A stretch of DNA of 64,000 bases from Deltaproteobacteria bacterium (GTDB lineage Bacteria; Myxococcota_A; Polyangia; Polyangiales; JADJMO01). Made by a program: the position numbers and the translations under genes. The DNA lies in NCBI GenBank assembly GCA_016182965.1, contig JACPFM010000109.1, positions 53,929 through 117,928 on the forward strand, given 5' to 3'. This document shows, in pieces, positions 33,618-42,196 of the stretch. Numbering within the stretch: the first letter of the stretch is position 1; the number at the start of each line of letters is the position of its first letter. The notes below the pieces were generated by a model, which did not search any database, had not been told where the DNA came from, and saw only the letters and a program-made list of their open reading frames with translations.

Positions 33618-35489
33618 ATGCGTCGGCTCCTCGTCGTCGTGATCGCGGGAGCGTTGGCCGGCGCCTGCAGCCGCAAGAGCGCGCCGGCCCCGCTGCAGCC
33701 CGACGCCGAACCGATCGACCCGCCGAAGAGCGCGGCGCTCGCGGTCAAGGAGCCGGATCCGCCGCGCCGACCGCGCAAGCCTCCGTCCGGAGCGCCGCTC
33801 CGGCTCTCCTGCGACTCGGCGCGCGCGCTGATCACCGACGTGCTCGCGCGTCTCGCCGCGCCGCCCGCCGCCGTGGGCAAGACCGCCGAAGCGGAGCTCC
33901 ATCGAAACCTCGCGGAGGGCACGCTCGACTGGGCCGACCCGCACGGCCTGTGGACCGCCTCGCCCGACTCGCCCCTCGCGTCCGTCGTGCGCGCACGCGC
34001 GCCGAAGATCCGCGCGGTCCTCGAGGGGCGCGCCGACTGCCGCGCCGAGCTGCAGCCGATCGGCGAGGCGCTCGTGAAGTGGGTGGGAGAGCTGCGCGCG
34101 GACTTCCGCGCCGTCGCGAAGAGCGGCAGCGCCGCGGTGTCCGGCGCCACCTCCGACGCGGCGTTCCCGGCGGCCTTCGAGGCGGCCTTCGAAGACGGGG
34201 CGCTCACCAAGCCGGCGCGGGCGCTCACCCGCGAGCTCGCCGCGCGCATGATCGCGGTCGAACGCCATCGGCCCGAGCTCGCGGGCGAGCTCTCGGTCGG
34301 CCGCGATCGGTGGCTGCCGACGCTCGACGCCGAGGCGTGGGGCGAGGTCGTGCTGGCCGCCGCGGTGCGCGCGTACGTGCCGCTCATCGATCCGCACGGC
34401 GCGTGGGCGCCGCTCGACGAGTCGGCGACGCTCTACGATCGCGATCTCGAGGTGGCGCCGCCGCCGCGCCTGTGGACGGCCTCGACGCGCACCGCGATCG
34501 GCGTCCGCGTCGACGCGGGCGCGGTCGCGCCGCTCGCCGAGCGCGACGTCATCCTGTCGATCGACGGCGTCACGATCGCCGGGCTCTCCGCCGAGGCGAT
34601 CGATCAGCTGGGCGAGACGACCGACGAGCTCGAGACGCGGGCCGTGCGTGTGCTCCGCGCGTCGAAGGGCGATCCGCAGCGGCTCGACCTCGTGAAGCTC
34701 GACGTCCGCGTTTCGCTCGGCGACTCGCCGCTGCCGCCGGAGCCCCTCGCGACCGAGCTGGTCCCCTACGGCGAGGGGCGCGCGTTGATCGTGCACGTGC
34801 CCGACGTCCCCGACGCGCTCGGCGACGATCTCGCCCGCACCATCGCGCTCGCGAAGGACGCGCCGGGCTTCGCGGGGATCCTCCTCGACCTCCGGGGCAA
34901 CGGCGGCGGCTCGATCGACGGCGCGACCTCGGCGCTCGGCCTGTTCCTGCCCGGCGCCCCGCTGTTCCCGCTCAAGCACCGCAACGACACCATCGAGACC
35001 GAGCGCGCGGCCGAGCCGCCCGTCGAGGATCGCTGGACCGGCCCGGTCGCGGCCTTCGTCGACGGCGGCACCGCGAGCGCCGCGGAGATGATCGCCGGCG
35101 CGCTGCACGCCTACCGTCGCGGCGCGGTGGTCGGCGCCGCGACGTACGGGAAGGGTTGCGCCCAGGAGTACGTCGACGACGTGACCGGCGTCGGCGTGCT
35201 GCGCCTGACCACGCTGCTGTTCGCGCTGCCCGACGGGTCGGCGGTGCAGCGGGTGGGGCTCCGCCCCGATCTGTTCCTCTCGTTGCCGCCGCCGCCCGGA
35301 GTGAAGGACCGGGAGGCCGATCTGCTGCGCGCGGCGCCGACCTGGATCGGGCCCGACGTGCGCGATCCCAAGCGCATCGGCGACGTGCCCTGGCCGCCCG
35401 CGAAGGCGATCGGCCCGTGCCAGCAGGAGGCGATCTGCCGCGCGCTCCGTGCTCTCTCGGCGCGTCACGGAGACGTCGCCAAGCGTTGA
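33618..35489 (+). CDS. S41 family (C-terminal processing) peptidase, lipoprotein
   Basis: 623 residues with a lipoprotein signal (VVIAGALAGAC). A long N-terminal helical part, a PDZ-like segment (about 290-370, RDVILSIDGVTIAGL), then the S41 protease core: LLDLRGNGGG, the catalytic serine in GGTASAAEMIAG and the catalytic lysine in ATYGKGCAQEY. It should cleave envelope proteins from the C-terminus using a Ser-Lys dyad. Confidence 0.85.
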   Translation: MRRLLVVVIAGALAGACSRKSAPAPLQPDAEPIDPPKSAALAVKEPDPPRRPRKPPSGAPLRLSCDSARALITDVLARLAAPPAAVGKTAEAELHRNLAEGTLDWADPHGLWTASPDSPLASVVRARAPKIRAVLEGRADCRAELQPIGEALVKWVGELRADFRAVAKSGSAAVSGATSDAAFPAAFEAAFEDGALTKPARALTRELAARMIAVERHRPELAGELSVGRDRWLPTLDAEAWGEVVLAAAVRAYVPLIDPHGAWAPLDESATLYDRDLEVAPPPRLWTASTRTAIGVRVDAGAVAPLAERDVILSIDGVTIAGLSAEAIDQLGETTDELETRAVRVLRASKGDPQRLDLVKLDVRVSLGDSPLPPEPLATELVPYGEGRALIVHVPDVPDALGDDLARTIALAKDAPGFAGILLDLRGNGGGSIDGATSALGLFLPGAPLFPLKHRNDTIETERAAEPPVEDRWTGPVAAFVDGGTASAAEMIAGALHAYRRGAVVGAATYGKGCAQEYVDDVTGVGVLRLTTLLFALPDGSAVQRVGLRPDLFLSLPPPPGVKDREADLLRAAPTWIGPDVRDPKRIGDVPWPPAKAIGPCQQEAICRALRALSARHGDVAKR

Positions 35490-35525
35490 ACGGTGTAGAC
35501 TGGCCCGTTCGCCCGAGCGCCGACG

Positions 35526-36641
35526 ATGAACCAGGAGCCGTCCGCACCCACGCGCGTGTTGGTCGTCGACGACAGCGTCCAGGCGCTGTCGGTGCTCTTG
35601 GGGCTGCTCCGCGGCGCGGGGTTCGTGGTCTCGGTCGCGGCCGACGGCGCCGCCGCGCTCACGGCCGCGCAAGGCGATCGCCCCGACGTGGTGTTGCTCG
35701 ATCTCGAGCTGCCGCACCTCGAGCCGAAGGCGAAGTTCCCCGAGGGCTTCGCCGTGCTCGCCGCCCTCAAGTCCGACGCACGCACCGCCGGCGCCTCGGT
35801 CATCGTGGTGAGCGGGAGCTCGGCCGAGAGCGACATCGTGCGCGCGCTCGACCTCGGCGCGATCGACTACGTGACCAAGCCCTACGCGCCGGCGATCCTC
35901 CTGGCGCGCATCGGCGCCGCGCTCCGCAGCAGGCGCGAGATGGACGCGATCTGGCGCCTCGGAGAGGACCTCCGGGTCGCCCAGGAGGAGCTCGGGCGGG
36001 TGCGGCGGAGCGCCGCGATCGGCGACATCGCCGCCGGGCTCGCGCACGAGATCAACAACCCGGCCGCGTACGTGGTCACCGATCTGCACGAGATGCGCGA
36101 GCTCGCCGACGAGCTGCTCGACGCGGGCGACGAGCACCACGGCGAGGCGCTCGCGGCGCTCGCGGAGGAGGCGCTCGCGGGGATGAACCGAATCCGCGAC
36201 GCCGTGCGCGATCTGTCCGTGTTCAGCGCGGTCGTCGATCGTCGCTCCATCCCCTCCGCCGCCGCGATCGATCTCGCGGCGATCGCCCGTCGGCGCGCCG
36301 AGCGGTTCGGCGCTGGGCTCTCGCTGCGCGGCGCCGACGAGCCCGCGCTCGTCGCGCCGGCGCTCGGGGGCGAGGACGAGCTCGACGCGCTCCTCGGCCT
36401 GCTGGTGCGCCATGCGGCCAGCGGCGCTGAGCAGCTGCCCGACGTGCGCATCGATCTCGAACGCTCGGAGCACGAGGTGACGGTGCGCATCGACGCGAGC
36501 GCCTCGGCGGGCGAGCCCCCGGCGGAGTTCGCGCTCGCGCTCGCGATCGCGCGCGAGCTCGCCGAGCGCTTCGGCGGCACCGTGGAGCAGACCGCGTGCG
36601 GGTGCGTGCTGCGGCTGCCCGCGGCTACGGCGCGAGGCTGA
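35526..36641 (+). CDS. Receiver-HisKA protein with degenerate ATPase domain
   Basis: 371 residues. Receiver domain (RVLVVDDSVQALSVLLGLL, Asp in VVLLDLELP, Lys in YVTKPYAP), then a HisKA dimerisation helix with IAAGLAHEINNPAAYVVTDL. The following domain has the spacing of a HATPase, but the N-box reads LLGLLVRHAASG without its asparagine, and no G1 box is found. It may therefore be a phosphotransfer or scaffold protein rather than a kinase. The 3' end overlaps the convergent gene at 36625 by 17 bp. Confidence 0.75.
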   Translation: MNQEPSAPTRVLVVDDSVQALSVLLGLLRGAGFVVSVAADGAAALTAAQGDRPDVVLLDLELPHLEPKAKFPEGFAVLAALKSDARTAGASVIVVSGSSAESDIVRALDLGAIDYVTKPYAPAILLARIGAALRSRREMDAIWRLGEDLRVAQEELGRVRRSAAIGDIAAGLAHEINNPAAYVVTDLHEMRELADELLDAGDEHHGEALAALAEEALAGMNRIRDAVRDLSVFSAVVDRRSIPSAAAIDLAAIARRRAERFGAGLSLRGADEPALVAPALGGEDELDALLGLLVRHAASGAEQLPDVRIDLERSEHEVTVRIDASASAGEPPAEFALALAIARELAERFGGTVEQTACGCVLRLPAATARG

Positions 36642-37581
36642 CGATCCGGATCACGTCGTCGCCGGCGAGGCTCGTGCCGATGGCGACCCGCAGATCGCCG
36701 CAGGTGATGCGTCGGACCTCGTCGGCCTCGTCGGTCGTGCAGGCGCCGCCCCGCACCTCGCGCACGATCGTCTCGACGCGGTTGCGAGCTCGCGTGATCG
36801 ACTCCGCGCGGGCGCTCGGATCGCCGCCGTCGATGGGGCGACCCTCCGTGCCCTCGAGCCACTGGACGAACCCGCGCTTCGGCAGCACGAGCGAGACCGC
36901 GGTCAACAGACCGGCGGTCGTCTCGACGCGCACCTCCAGCACCGCCGTGCGATCGATCGGCGTGGTCATCTCGGGCACCGGATAGGTGAACGTCAGGTAC
37001 TTCGAGCAGCCGTCCTGATCGCAGATCGGGGCGGGCGGCGCGCGGAAATACGCGTCGCCGAAGGCGCCGGCCTCGAGCTGCTTCTGCTCCTCGCGCCACG
37101 ATCCGACGGCGATCGCGCGCCTGGTCCACGCCTCGACCGCCTCGCCGAGCGCCTTGCGCGCGACCTCGGCCTTCTTGCGCGCCTCTTCGAGCGCCTTCTT
37201 CGCGCGGAGCGGTCCTTCGCGCTGCTCGATCTCCCACGCGCGGAGGAACGTGCGCTCCTCCTCGGCGTGCGGACCGTCGGGCAGGTACTGCAGGTACGCG
37301 GCGGCGCCGCCCGGCGTGCGACCGGCTTCGGTCCAGAACTTCTGCTCTGCGGGGAAGAACCACCGCGCGACCTCGTCGCGCCACTCGCCGCGCTCTTGGA
37401 CGCGGAGGTAGGCCCACGCCGCGGCGAGCTTCTCGCCGAACCCGTCGGCGAGCACCCACTGCCGGTAGGCCGCGTAGTCGCGCGGCGCGGCGAACGTCGC
37501 CCGGGTCGCGGCGCATCCGAGCGATCCGAGCGTGGGGGCCGCGAGCGACAGGCCCGCTGCGAGCATCAGCGCGCGCGTCAC
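36625..37581 (-). CDS. Lipoprotein of unknown function (operon gene 4)
   Basis: 318 residues, lipoprotein-type signal (LSLAAPTLGSLGC), a long charged helix (AKKALEEARKKAEVARKALGE) and a C-terminal beta-rich domain (TAVLEVRVETTAGLLTAVSL). No family recognised. Start GTG overlaps the preceding stop in a GTGA. Last gene of a four-gene leftward set with overlapping ends. Confidence 0.65.
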   Translation of the reverse strand: MTRALMLAAGLSLAAPTLGSLGCAATRATFAAPRDYAAYRQWVLADGFGEKLAAAWAYLRVQERGEWRDEVARWFFPAEQKFWTEAGRTPGGAAAYLQYLPDGPHAEEERTFLRAWEIEQREGPLRAKKALEEARKKAEVARKALGEAVEAWTRRAIAVGSWREEQKQLEAGAFGDAYFRAPPAPICDQDGCSKYLTFTYPVPEMTTPIDRTAVLEVRVETTAGLLTAVSLVLPKRGFVQWLEGTEGRPIDGGDPSARAESITRARNRVETIVREVRGGACTTDEADEVRRITCGDLRVAIGTSLAGDDVIRIVSLAP

Positions 37582-37967
37582 GGCCCGCTCTCCGGACAGA
37601 AATCGCACTCGGTCGGCACCACGGGCGAAGGCGCGACGACGCCTTCGAACTCGTCGCAGCTCGCCGCCTCGAGCGCGCGCAGGCACACCTGCCCGTCGTG
37701 CTCGAGCGGGCGGCACCCTTCGGGGAACGACGAGGGCACGCGCGTGCGTGGATCGCACGCGCGCTTGCACATCGCGGTGCTCAGCTCGCACTCCTTGCAG
37801 CGATCGCACTCGAGCTGCAGACGCGCGGCGAAGAACTTGTTGGCGTCGAGCGGCTTGGCCGCGTCTTGACAGCCGCCGACGTCGCCGACCGTCGGGGCGG
37901 CGGCGCAGATCGCCAGCACGATGACGAAGCCGACGCTCGGGCGACCGGGGGCCTTGGGCTCGCTCAC
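37578..37967 (-). CDS. Small cysteine-rich lipoprotein (operon gene 3)
   Basis: 129 residues: hydrophobic N-terminus ending in a lipobox-like GDVGGC, then ten or so cysteines in clusters (LECDRCKECELSTAMCKRAC, EGCRPL, VCLRALEAASC, ECDFC). Probably disulfide-rich in the envelope or metal-binding. GTG start overlapping the upstream TGA in a GTGA. Confidence 0.65.
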   Translation of the reverse strand: MSEPKAPGRPSVGFVIVLAICAAAPTVGDVGGCQDAAKPLDANKFFAARLQLECDRCKECELSTAMCKRACDPRTRVPSSFPEGCRPLEHDGQVCLRALEAASCDEFEGVVAPSPVVPTECDFCPESGP

Positions 37968-38617
37968 GGGAGCTTCTCCCATTCGATCAACGCGCCGAGC
38001 TGCCCGGAGAGCACGGGGTAGGCCGGACGCTTGTTGTCGGGCGTCGCCGCGCCCCACACGAGATCGCCGAGCAGCTCCGCGGTCACGCCGACGCCGGCGC
38101 GCACGTACCACGCCATGCCGGCCGCGAGCTCGACGCCCATGTTCGCGTCGGGTGACAGGAGGATCGGAAGGCCGAAGCGCGTCCACCCGCCGAGCACCGC
38201 GCCGCGCCGGAACGCGCCCCACGAAGGGACGAGGACGTGCTGCGGCACGCCGCCGAGCGCGAAGTCCCAGCGAAGCACCGGCCCGTGCTGCCAGCCTGTC
38301 GGGTCGCCGAAGGCGACGCCTCCGCCGAGGCTGAAATACGGCGCCGTCGTCGAGAGCGACTCCGCGGTCTTCCCGAGCGGCGTCGCCAGCCGGTAGGGGT
38401 TGTTGAAGCGCAGGCCCATCCCCGTGCCGATCGTCGCGAACGGGCGCAGGTACGTCCCGCGCTCGCGCGCGACGCTGCTGTCGACGATCTTGCCCGGCGC
38501 GCCGGACGACTCGTCGCTCGCGCTCGCAGGCGACGTGACGGCGAGGATGGCGAGCGCCCCTACGCTCGCGAGCACGATCGCCCTCACGAGCGCGACCAGG
38601 TCAGTGCGCGGCTGCAT
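37964..38617 (-). CDS. Outer-membrane beta-barrel-like protein (operon gene 2)
   Basis: 217 residues with a signal peptide (VRAIVLASVGALAILAVTSPASA) and mature sequence of alternating hydrophobic residues with glycine and aromatic turns (YLRPFATIGTGMGLRFNNPY, YFSLGGGVAFG, VLGGWTRFGLPILL). Likely a small barrel in the outer membrane. Its first 17 bases overlap the end of the preceding gene. Confidence 0.65.
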   Translation of the reverse strand: MQPRTDLVALVRAIVLASVGALAILAVTSPASASDESSGAPGKIVDSSVARERGTYLRPFATIGTGMGLRFNNPYRLATPLGKTAESLSTTAPYFSLGGGVAFGDPTGWQHGPVLRWDFALGGVPQHVLVPSWGAFRRGAVLGGWTRFGLPILLSPDANMGVELAAGMAWYVRAGVGVTAELLGDLVWGAATPDNKRPAYPVLSGQLGALIEWEKLP

Positions 38618-39200
38618 GGGCGAGTCGTCGCGGGAAGTCGAGGGCGGAGCGCTGGATCTTCCCTTCGAACAGGGTGCGGAAGAGGCCGTCGCCCACGTCG
38701 ACGAGCACGCCCCAGGTCACCAGCGTCTTGCCGAGGGGCAGCGGCGTCAGACGGATGAAGCCCCAGCCGTCGGCGATGTCGTTCTCCTGGCTGCGATCGA
38801 CCCAGAAGCGCGCGTGCTGCCCCTTCTCGCTGAAGGCGATGAGGATGGAGTAGCTGCCGCTGAACGGACCGACGCCGTGGGTCAGCCGCACGTGCCCGCG
38901 GCCCTGCGCGTCGATGCCGCCGAGCTCCACGTCGGTGACCTTCGGCAGCAGCTCGCGCCACCGCTTCGGCGACCGCACGATGCTCGACAGGTGCTGGGCG
39001 TCGGCGTCGACGATGCGATAGGCGACGCCGCCGACGTACCGACCGCCGTGGCGTGCGTAGGTCGTCGGCTCGACGACCGACTCGCCCTGCGCGAGCCGCG
39101 CCTTCTCGAGCGCCGACAGCGCGTGCGCGGGCCGCTCCGAGAGGGGCAGCGCGGCGACGAGCACCACGGCACAGCCGAGGACGCACCCGAGGAGCCGCAT
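38601..39200 (-). CDS. Exported SRPBCC/START-like protein (operon gene 1)
   Basis: 199 residues. Signal peptide (LLGCVLGCAVVLVAALPLSE, cleavage after AHA), then a helix-grip fold pattern: VVEPTTYARHGGRYVGGVAY, VRSPKRWRELLPKVTDVELG, a beta-meander, and a C-terminal helix. This resembles polyketide cyclase/SRPBCC ligand-binding proteins directed to the periplasm. First gene of the overlapping operon. Confidence 0.65.
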   Translation of the reverse strand: MRLLGCVLGCAVVLVAALPLSERPAHALSALEKARLAQGESVVEPTTYARHGGRYVGGVAYRIVDADAQHLSSIVRSPKRWRELLPKVTDVELGGIDAQGRGHVRLTHGVGPFSGSYSILIAFSEKGQHARFWVDRSQENDIADGWGFIRLTPLPLGKTLVTWGVLVDVGDGLFRTLFEGKIQRSALDFPRRLAHAAAH

Positions 39201-39462
39201 GAGCGTCGGAAGTTACCCCATGCGCGCGGGCCGGTCACGTTCCGGCTGCGATCCCGGCGCGATCGAACCGGCCGGGCTGCCGCGCAGCTCGCACCAGCTC
39301 GCGCGATGAGAGGGCCTCATGCCTTCTTCTTCGCCCGGAACTGCTGAACGTGTTCAGCCAAGTTCGGCGGCGGCCCGAAGGACACAGGCCCGCACTGCAC
39401 TCGCGCGTGCGTAGGTCGTCGGACCTCGACCATCGCGGCACCCAAAACGGCAACGCTCCCGA

Positions 39463-40989
39463 TCACCGAGAGGGTGCGGGAGCGTCGAGACGACTTGGTG
39501 CGAAGGAGAGGACTTGAACCTCCACGCCATTGCTGGCGCCAGAACCTGAATTTGCAAGGTCAGCGCTTGACATCTCGGAAGAGCCGTTTTCGCGGGGGTC
39601 CGGCGTACGTTCGCCGCCGTTCGGAGTCGGCGCAGACGGATCGCAGACGGTTGCGAGCTCGGGAATAGCCTCGTGCATCGGGGCGAGCCGGGCGCGGTCG
39701 CCCTCGCCAAGTTCGGCGGCCCGGCGGCGGTAGCGGGCGAGCATCCCGGACGTGGTGTGCCCGGTGCGGGTCTGAATCCACGCTTCGGAGCGGCCATGCG
39801 CCATCGAGGTTGTCACGAATACGCCGCGGAGGTCGTGCGCCACGATGTTGCGCCGATGCTTGGACGACTCGAACAGCTCGGGGCGCTCGATGCCCACCGC
39901 CTCAAGGTGAGTGCGGAGGTCGTCTGCCAGGTGCTCGACGTTCATCCGCGCCCGCGCGTCGTCATCGGCCGGGAAGACGAATCGCGACTTCTTGGCGAGC
40001 TTGCGCCAGCGGCGCAGGGCCTCGGCAACGTCGGGCGCGAGCTTCCAGTCGCGGGCGTCGTTCGTCTTGTTCTTGTCCAGGTAGATCCATTCGCGGTCGA
40101 GATCGACCCATCCGGCCGCACCGGCGGTGCGCTTGTCGCCGTACTCGAGCGACCCGGCCTCGTCCTTCCGCATTCCCTCGCGGGCGAGCAACGCGAATAG
40201 CACGCGCGTCTGCAGCGGGACGACCACCGCGCCGGCAGCGTCACGACCGCGAAGGAGCTGCGCTTCCTCGTCAGGGAAGAGGAAGCCGCGCGCGCGCGGC
40301 GCATCGAGCTTCGGGAGGAAGTTGTCGGGGATGGGGTTGGCCGCGATGACCCGGGCGGGGAACGTAGCGAGCGCGAGGACACGGCGCATGATGAACGCGA
40401 TCGCGCGGCGCCTGGACGACGAGAGCGACGACGGAACGCGGCGCATGACGTCGAGCGCGTGGTCGAGCGTGACCGCAGCGATCGGCAGTGGCCCGAGCAC
40501 CGGCACCACGTAGTCGCGGAGCATCGCCGTGTAGTCTTGCATCGTCTCGGCGCCAACCTCGTCCACGTGGTCGGGGTACGCCTTGCGCAACTCGCCCGAC
40601 GTGAGCCGTTCGGCGAACTTGCCGAACGTGAGTCCGCCGATCTCCGCGCGCGCCCGCGGCACCTTGCCGCCCGCGATCGCCAGCACGTGCTTGCGCGCGT
40701 CGGGCAGTTTCTCGGCCGGCAGCGTCGTCGCCGCCCTGATCGCCCCGGCGATGAAGTCCGGCTGTCCGGCCGCGGTCAGCATCGCGACGAGCTCGGAGGC
40801 GAGCGCGGAACGGTCGCGCGCGTCGCGGAGCCCCGTGCACGGCGAGTCCGTGCGATGCGTGCATCCCGGCTCCTGACAGCGCGCGAGAGGGCAGAGGACT
40901 CCGCGCCGCTTGCCGTGGCCCATGGCCACCTGCGCGAAGAACTTGCCGCGCGACTCGTAGGCGGAACCCTTGCCCTCTCGCTTCGCCAT
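39463..40989 (-). CDS. int: Tyrosine recombinase, prophage form with host-derived C-terminus
   Basis: 508 residues. Cys-rich N-terminus (CPLARCQEPGCTHRTDSPC, zinc-ribbon-like), a SAM-like core-binding domain (about 115-215), and a catalytic domain with the first Arg in REGMRKDEAG, the H-x-x-R box in HDLRGVF, GHT in TGHTTSGM, and the tyrosine in ARYRRR. The reading frame crosses the left 57-bp att repeat, so residues 480-498 are translated tRNA sequence (GASNGVEVQVLSFAP) and the last ten come from host DNA. In the circle the same frame would continue into 54407-54148 instead. GGAG precedes the ATG. Confidence 0.9.
   Translation of the reverse strand: MAKREGKGSAYESRGKFFAQVAMGHGKRRGVLCPLARCQEPGCTHRTDSPCTGLRDARDRSALASELVAMLTAAGQPDFIAGAIRAATTLPAEKLPDARKHVLAIAGGKVPRARAEIGGLTFGKFAERLTSGELRKAYPDHVDEVGAETMQDYTAMLRDYVVPVLGPLPIAAVTLDHALDVMRRVPSSLSSSRRRAIAFIMRRVLALATFPARVIAANPIPDNFLPKLDAPRARGFLFPDEEAQLLRGRDAAGAVVVPLQTRVLFALLAREGMRKDEAGSLEYGDKRTAGAAGWVDLDREWIYLDKNKTNDARDWKLAPDVAEALRRWRKLAKKSRFVFPADDDARARMNVEHLADDLRTHLEAVGIERPELFESSKHRRNIVAHDLRGVFVTTSMAHGRSEAWIQTRTGHTTSGMLARYRRRAAELGEGDRARLAPMHEAIPELATVCDPSAPTPNGGERTPDPRENGSSEMSSADLANSGSGASNGVEVQVLSFAPSRLDAPAPSR
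39495..39551. repeat. attL: 57-bp direct repeat
   Basis: Perfect copy of 54408-54464. It is the 3' end of a tRNA-Leu gene (anticodon-loop bases through CCA) without the 5' half, so not a tRNA by itself. Before insertion it completed the tRNA gene that now spans the right end. Confidence 0.95.
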
Positions 40990-41031
40990 GCTCCTAGCCT
41001 CCCATGATCCACTCGTGCGAGTGCAGCGCGA

Positions 41032-41244
41032 TCACGCGGCCTCGGCCCGGTTGCTCACGCTCAGCGCCACGAGCATCGCCAACTCGTCCTCGAGCGCCCG
41101 AGCGCGCCTGTAGGTCGCGACCGCGGTGTCGTCGGAGTCCGGCCCCTCCAGCGCCTTGCCGGCTGCACCACGGGCGGCACGGGCCGCACGAAAGCGCGAG
41201 AGCAGCTCGGCCAAGTCGCCCTCGATCGTGACGGTGCGCGGCAT
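41032..41244 (-). CDS. Small phage protein
   Basis: 70 residues, helical and charged: TIEGDLAELLSRFRAARAAR, then AVATYRRARALEDELAMLVA. Start ATG overlaps the upstream TGA by one base (TGATG). Last gene before the integrase. No family recognised. Confidence 0.6.
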   Translation of the reverse strand: MPRTVTIEGDLAELLSRFRAARAARGAAGKALEGPDSDDTAVATYRRARALEDELAMLVALSVSNRAEAA

Positions 41245-41705
41245 CACGCGGCCCCCTTGGCGGCGGCGATCTCCCGGTAGTTCTCTTCGCTCATGGCCAA
41301 ATTGTCGATGAATCGACCGTCGCGGACGTGCCCGATGCCCAGCGGCATGGTGACGACGAACGGGTTCGGGGAGCCGCGCGTGGGCACCTCGGCCTCGTGG
41401 CGCAGGGCGAACACGTCGCCGGGGTCGTGCTCCTCCGCGTCGTCCCGGCGCAGGACGATCAGCACGACGAACCCGAACTCCTCGTGGATCACGCGCGAGA
41501 CGGCGCGCAGACCGTGGACGTCGTAGGAGCACGCGTGCGTGTGGTTCGCCAGCGCCCAGGCGCGGGCGGGCGTGATGCCGAGGTCGGCCAGGGTGCGGAC
41601 CTTGGCGACGTCGATCGGCGTCGGGACGTACGGGACGGGCGCGTCCACGGACGGACGGGCGGTGGACTTCTTGGGGGCGGACTTGGAACGTGCGATCTTG
41701 GACAT
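41244..41705 (-). CDS. Phage hypothetical protein
   Basis: 153 residues. A basic Ser/Ala/Lys-rich N-terminus, then a compact domain with GITPARAWALANHTHACSYD and EFGFVVLIVLRRDDAEEHDP. No signal peptide. The following gene starts within its stop codon. Function unknown. Confidence 0.6.
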   Translation of the reverse strand: MSKIARSKSAPKKSTARPSVDAPVPYVPTPIDVAKVRTLADLGITPARAWALANHTHACSYDVHGLRAVSRVIHEEFGFVVLIVLRRDDAEEHDPGDVFALRHEAEVPTRGSPNPFVVTMPLGIGHVRDGRFIDNLAMSEENYREIAAAKGAA

Positions 41706-41770
41706 GTTCGGACCTGCTTTCTAGGTTCGGGCCATGCGGTCGGGCGTGCTCGAACACGCGCCGGCCGCGA

Positions 41771-41983
41771 CTACTTGCGGGACTTCTTCGCGGGCTTGTC
41801 GCCGAACGCCTCGCGGTACGTGCGACGGATGTGGAGCCGGACGAAATCCGACGCGCTCACACCATCGCGCTCCGCAAGCGCGCGCAGCATCTCGCGCTCC
41901 TCTTCGGACACCCGGAGCGTCAGGTACAGGTCACGATCCACCATGGACCCGGCATGTACCGCGGCTGTCGCTACGCGTCTCAT
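41771..41983 (-). CDS. Ribbon-helix-helix-type DNA-binding protein
   Basis: 70 residues. The C-terminal part YLTLRVSEEEREMLRALAER followed by DGVSASDFVRLHIRRTY has the strand-helix-helix pattern of Arc/CopG regulators. ATG at 41983 chosen for the GAGGTG site; an internal ATG at 41944 is possible. It sits next to two palindromes (42099-42162) that could be its operators. Confidence 0.6.
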   Translation of the reverse strand: MRRVATAAVHAGSMVDRDLYLTLRVSEEEREMLRALAERDGVSASDFVRLHIRRTYREAFGDKPAKKSRK

Positions 41984-42098
41984 GTTCACCTCGTACCGCA
42001 TATGTACCAACGGATGCGGGACATCGCAACCCCCTCCCGCCCGAAATCTTCGCGGCCGCCGCCAACCCGAGCGATTCCGCGGGCTTGCGGGCGTGCGT

Positions 42099-42119
42099 GC
42101 GTAACGATGATCGTTACGC
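42099..42119. promoter_or_regulatory. 21-bp palindrome, probable operator
   Basis: GCGTAACGAT, one central base, ATCGTTACGC: perfect ten-base arms in the gap between the tail gene and the RHH gene. Its A+T-containing sequence stands out in the G+C-rich region. A repressor operator is more likely than a terminator because the loop is too small. Confidence 0.55.
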
Positions 42120-42137
42120 CTCGACGGCGGTCACGCG

Positions 42138-42162
42138 CGTGCGCTGTACCGTGCAGCGCACG
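42138..42162 (-). terminator. Hairpin downstream of the tail gene
   Basis: Nine-base arms CGTGCGCTG/CAGCGCACG around a seven-base loop, 35-59 bp after the stop codon of the LysM tail gene. No T tract follows, so it could also be an operator. Confidence 0.4.
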
Positions 42163-42196
42163 TGGGCTCGCGCCCGCGCGCGCGTGGAGCCGACCC

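Noticed and set aside
39495..39551. Second tRNA-Leu gene
   Set aside because: Only the 3' 57 bases are present; acceptor 5' strand, D arm and half the anticodon arm are missing.
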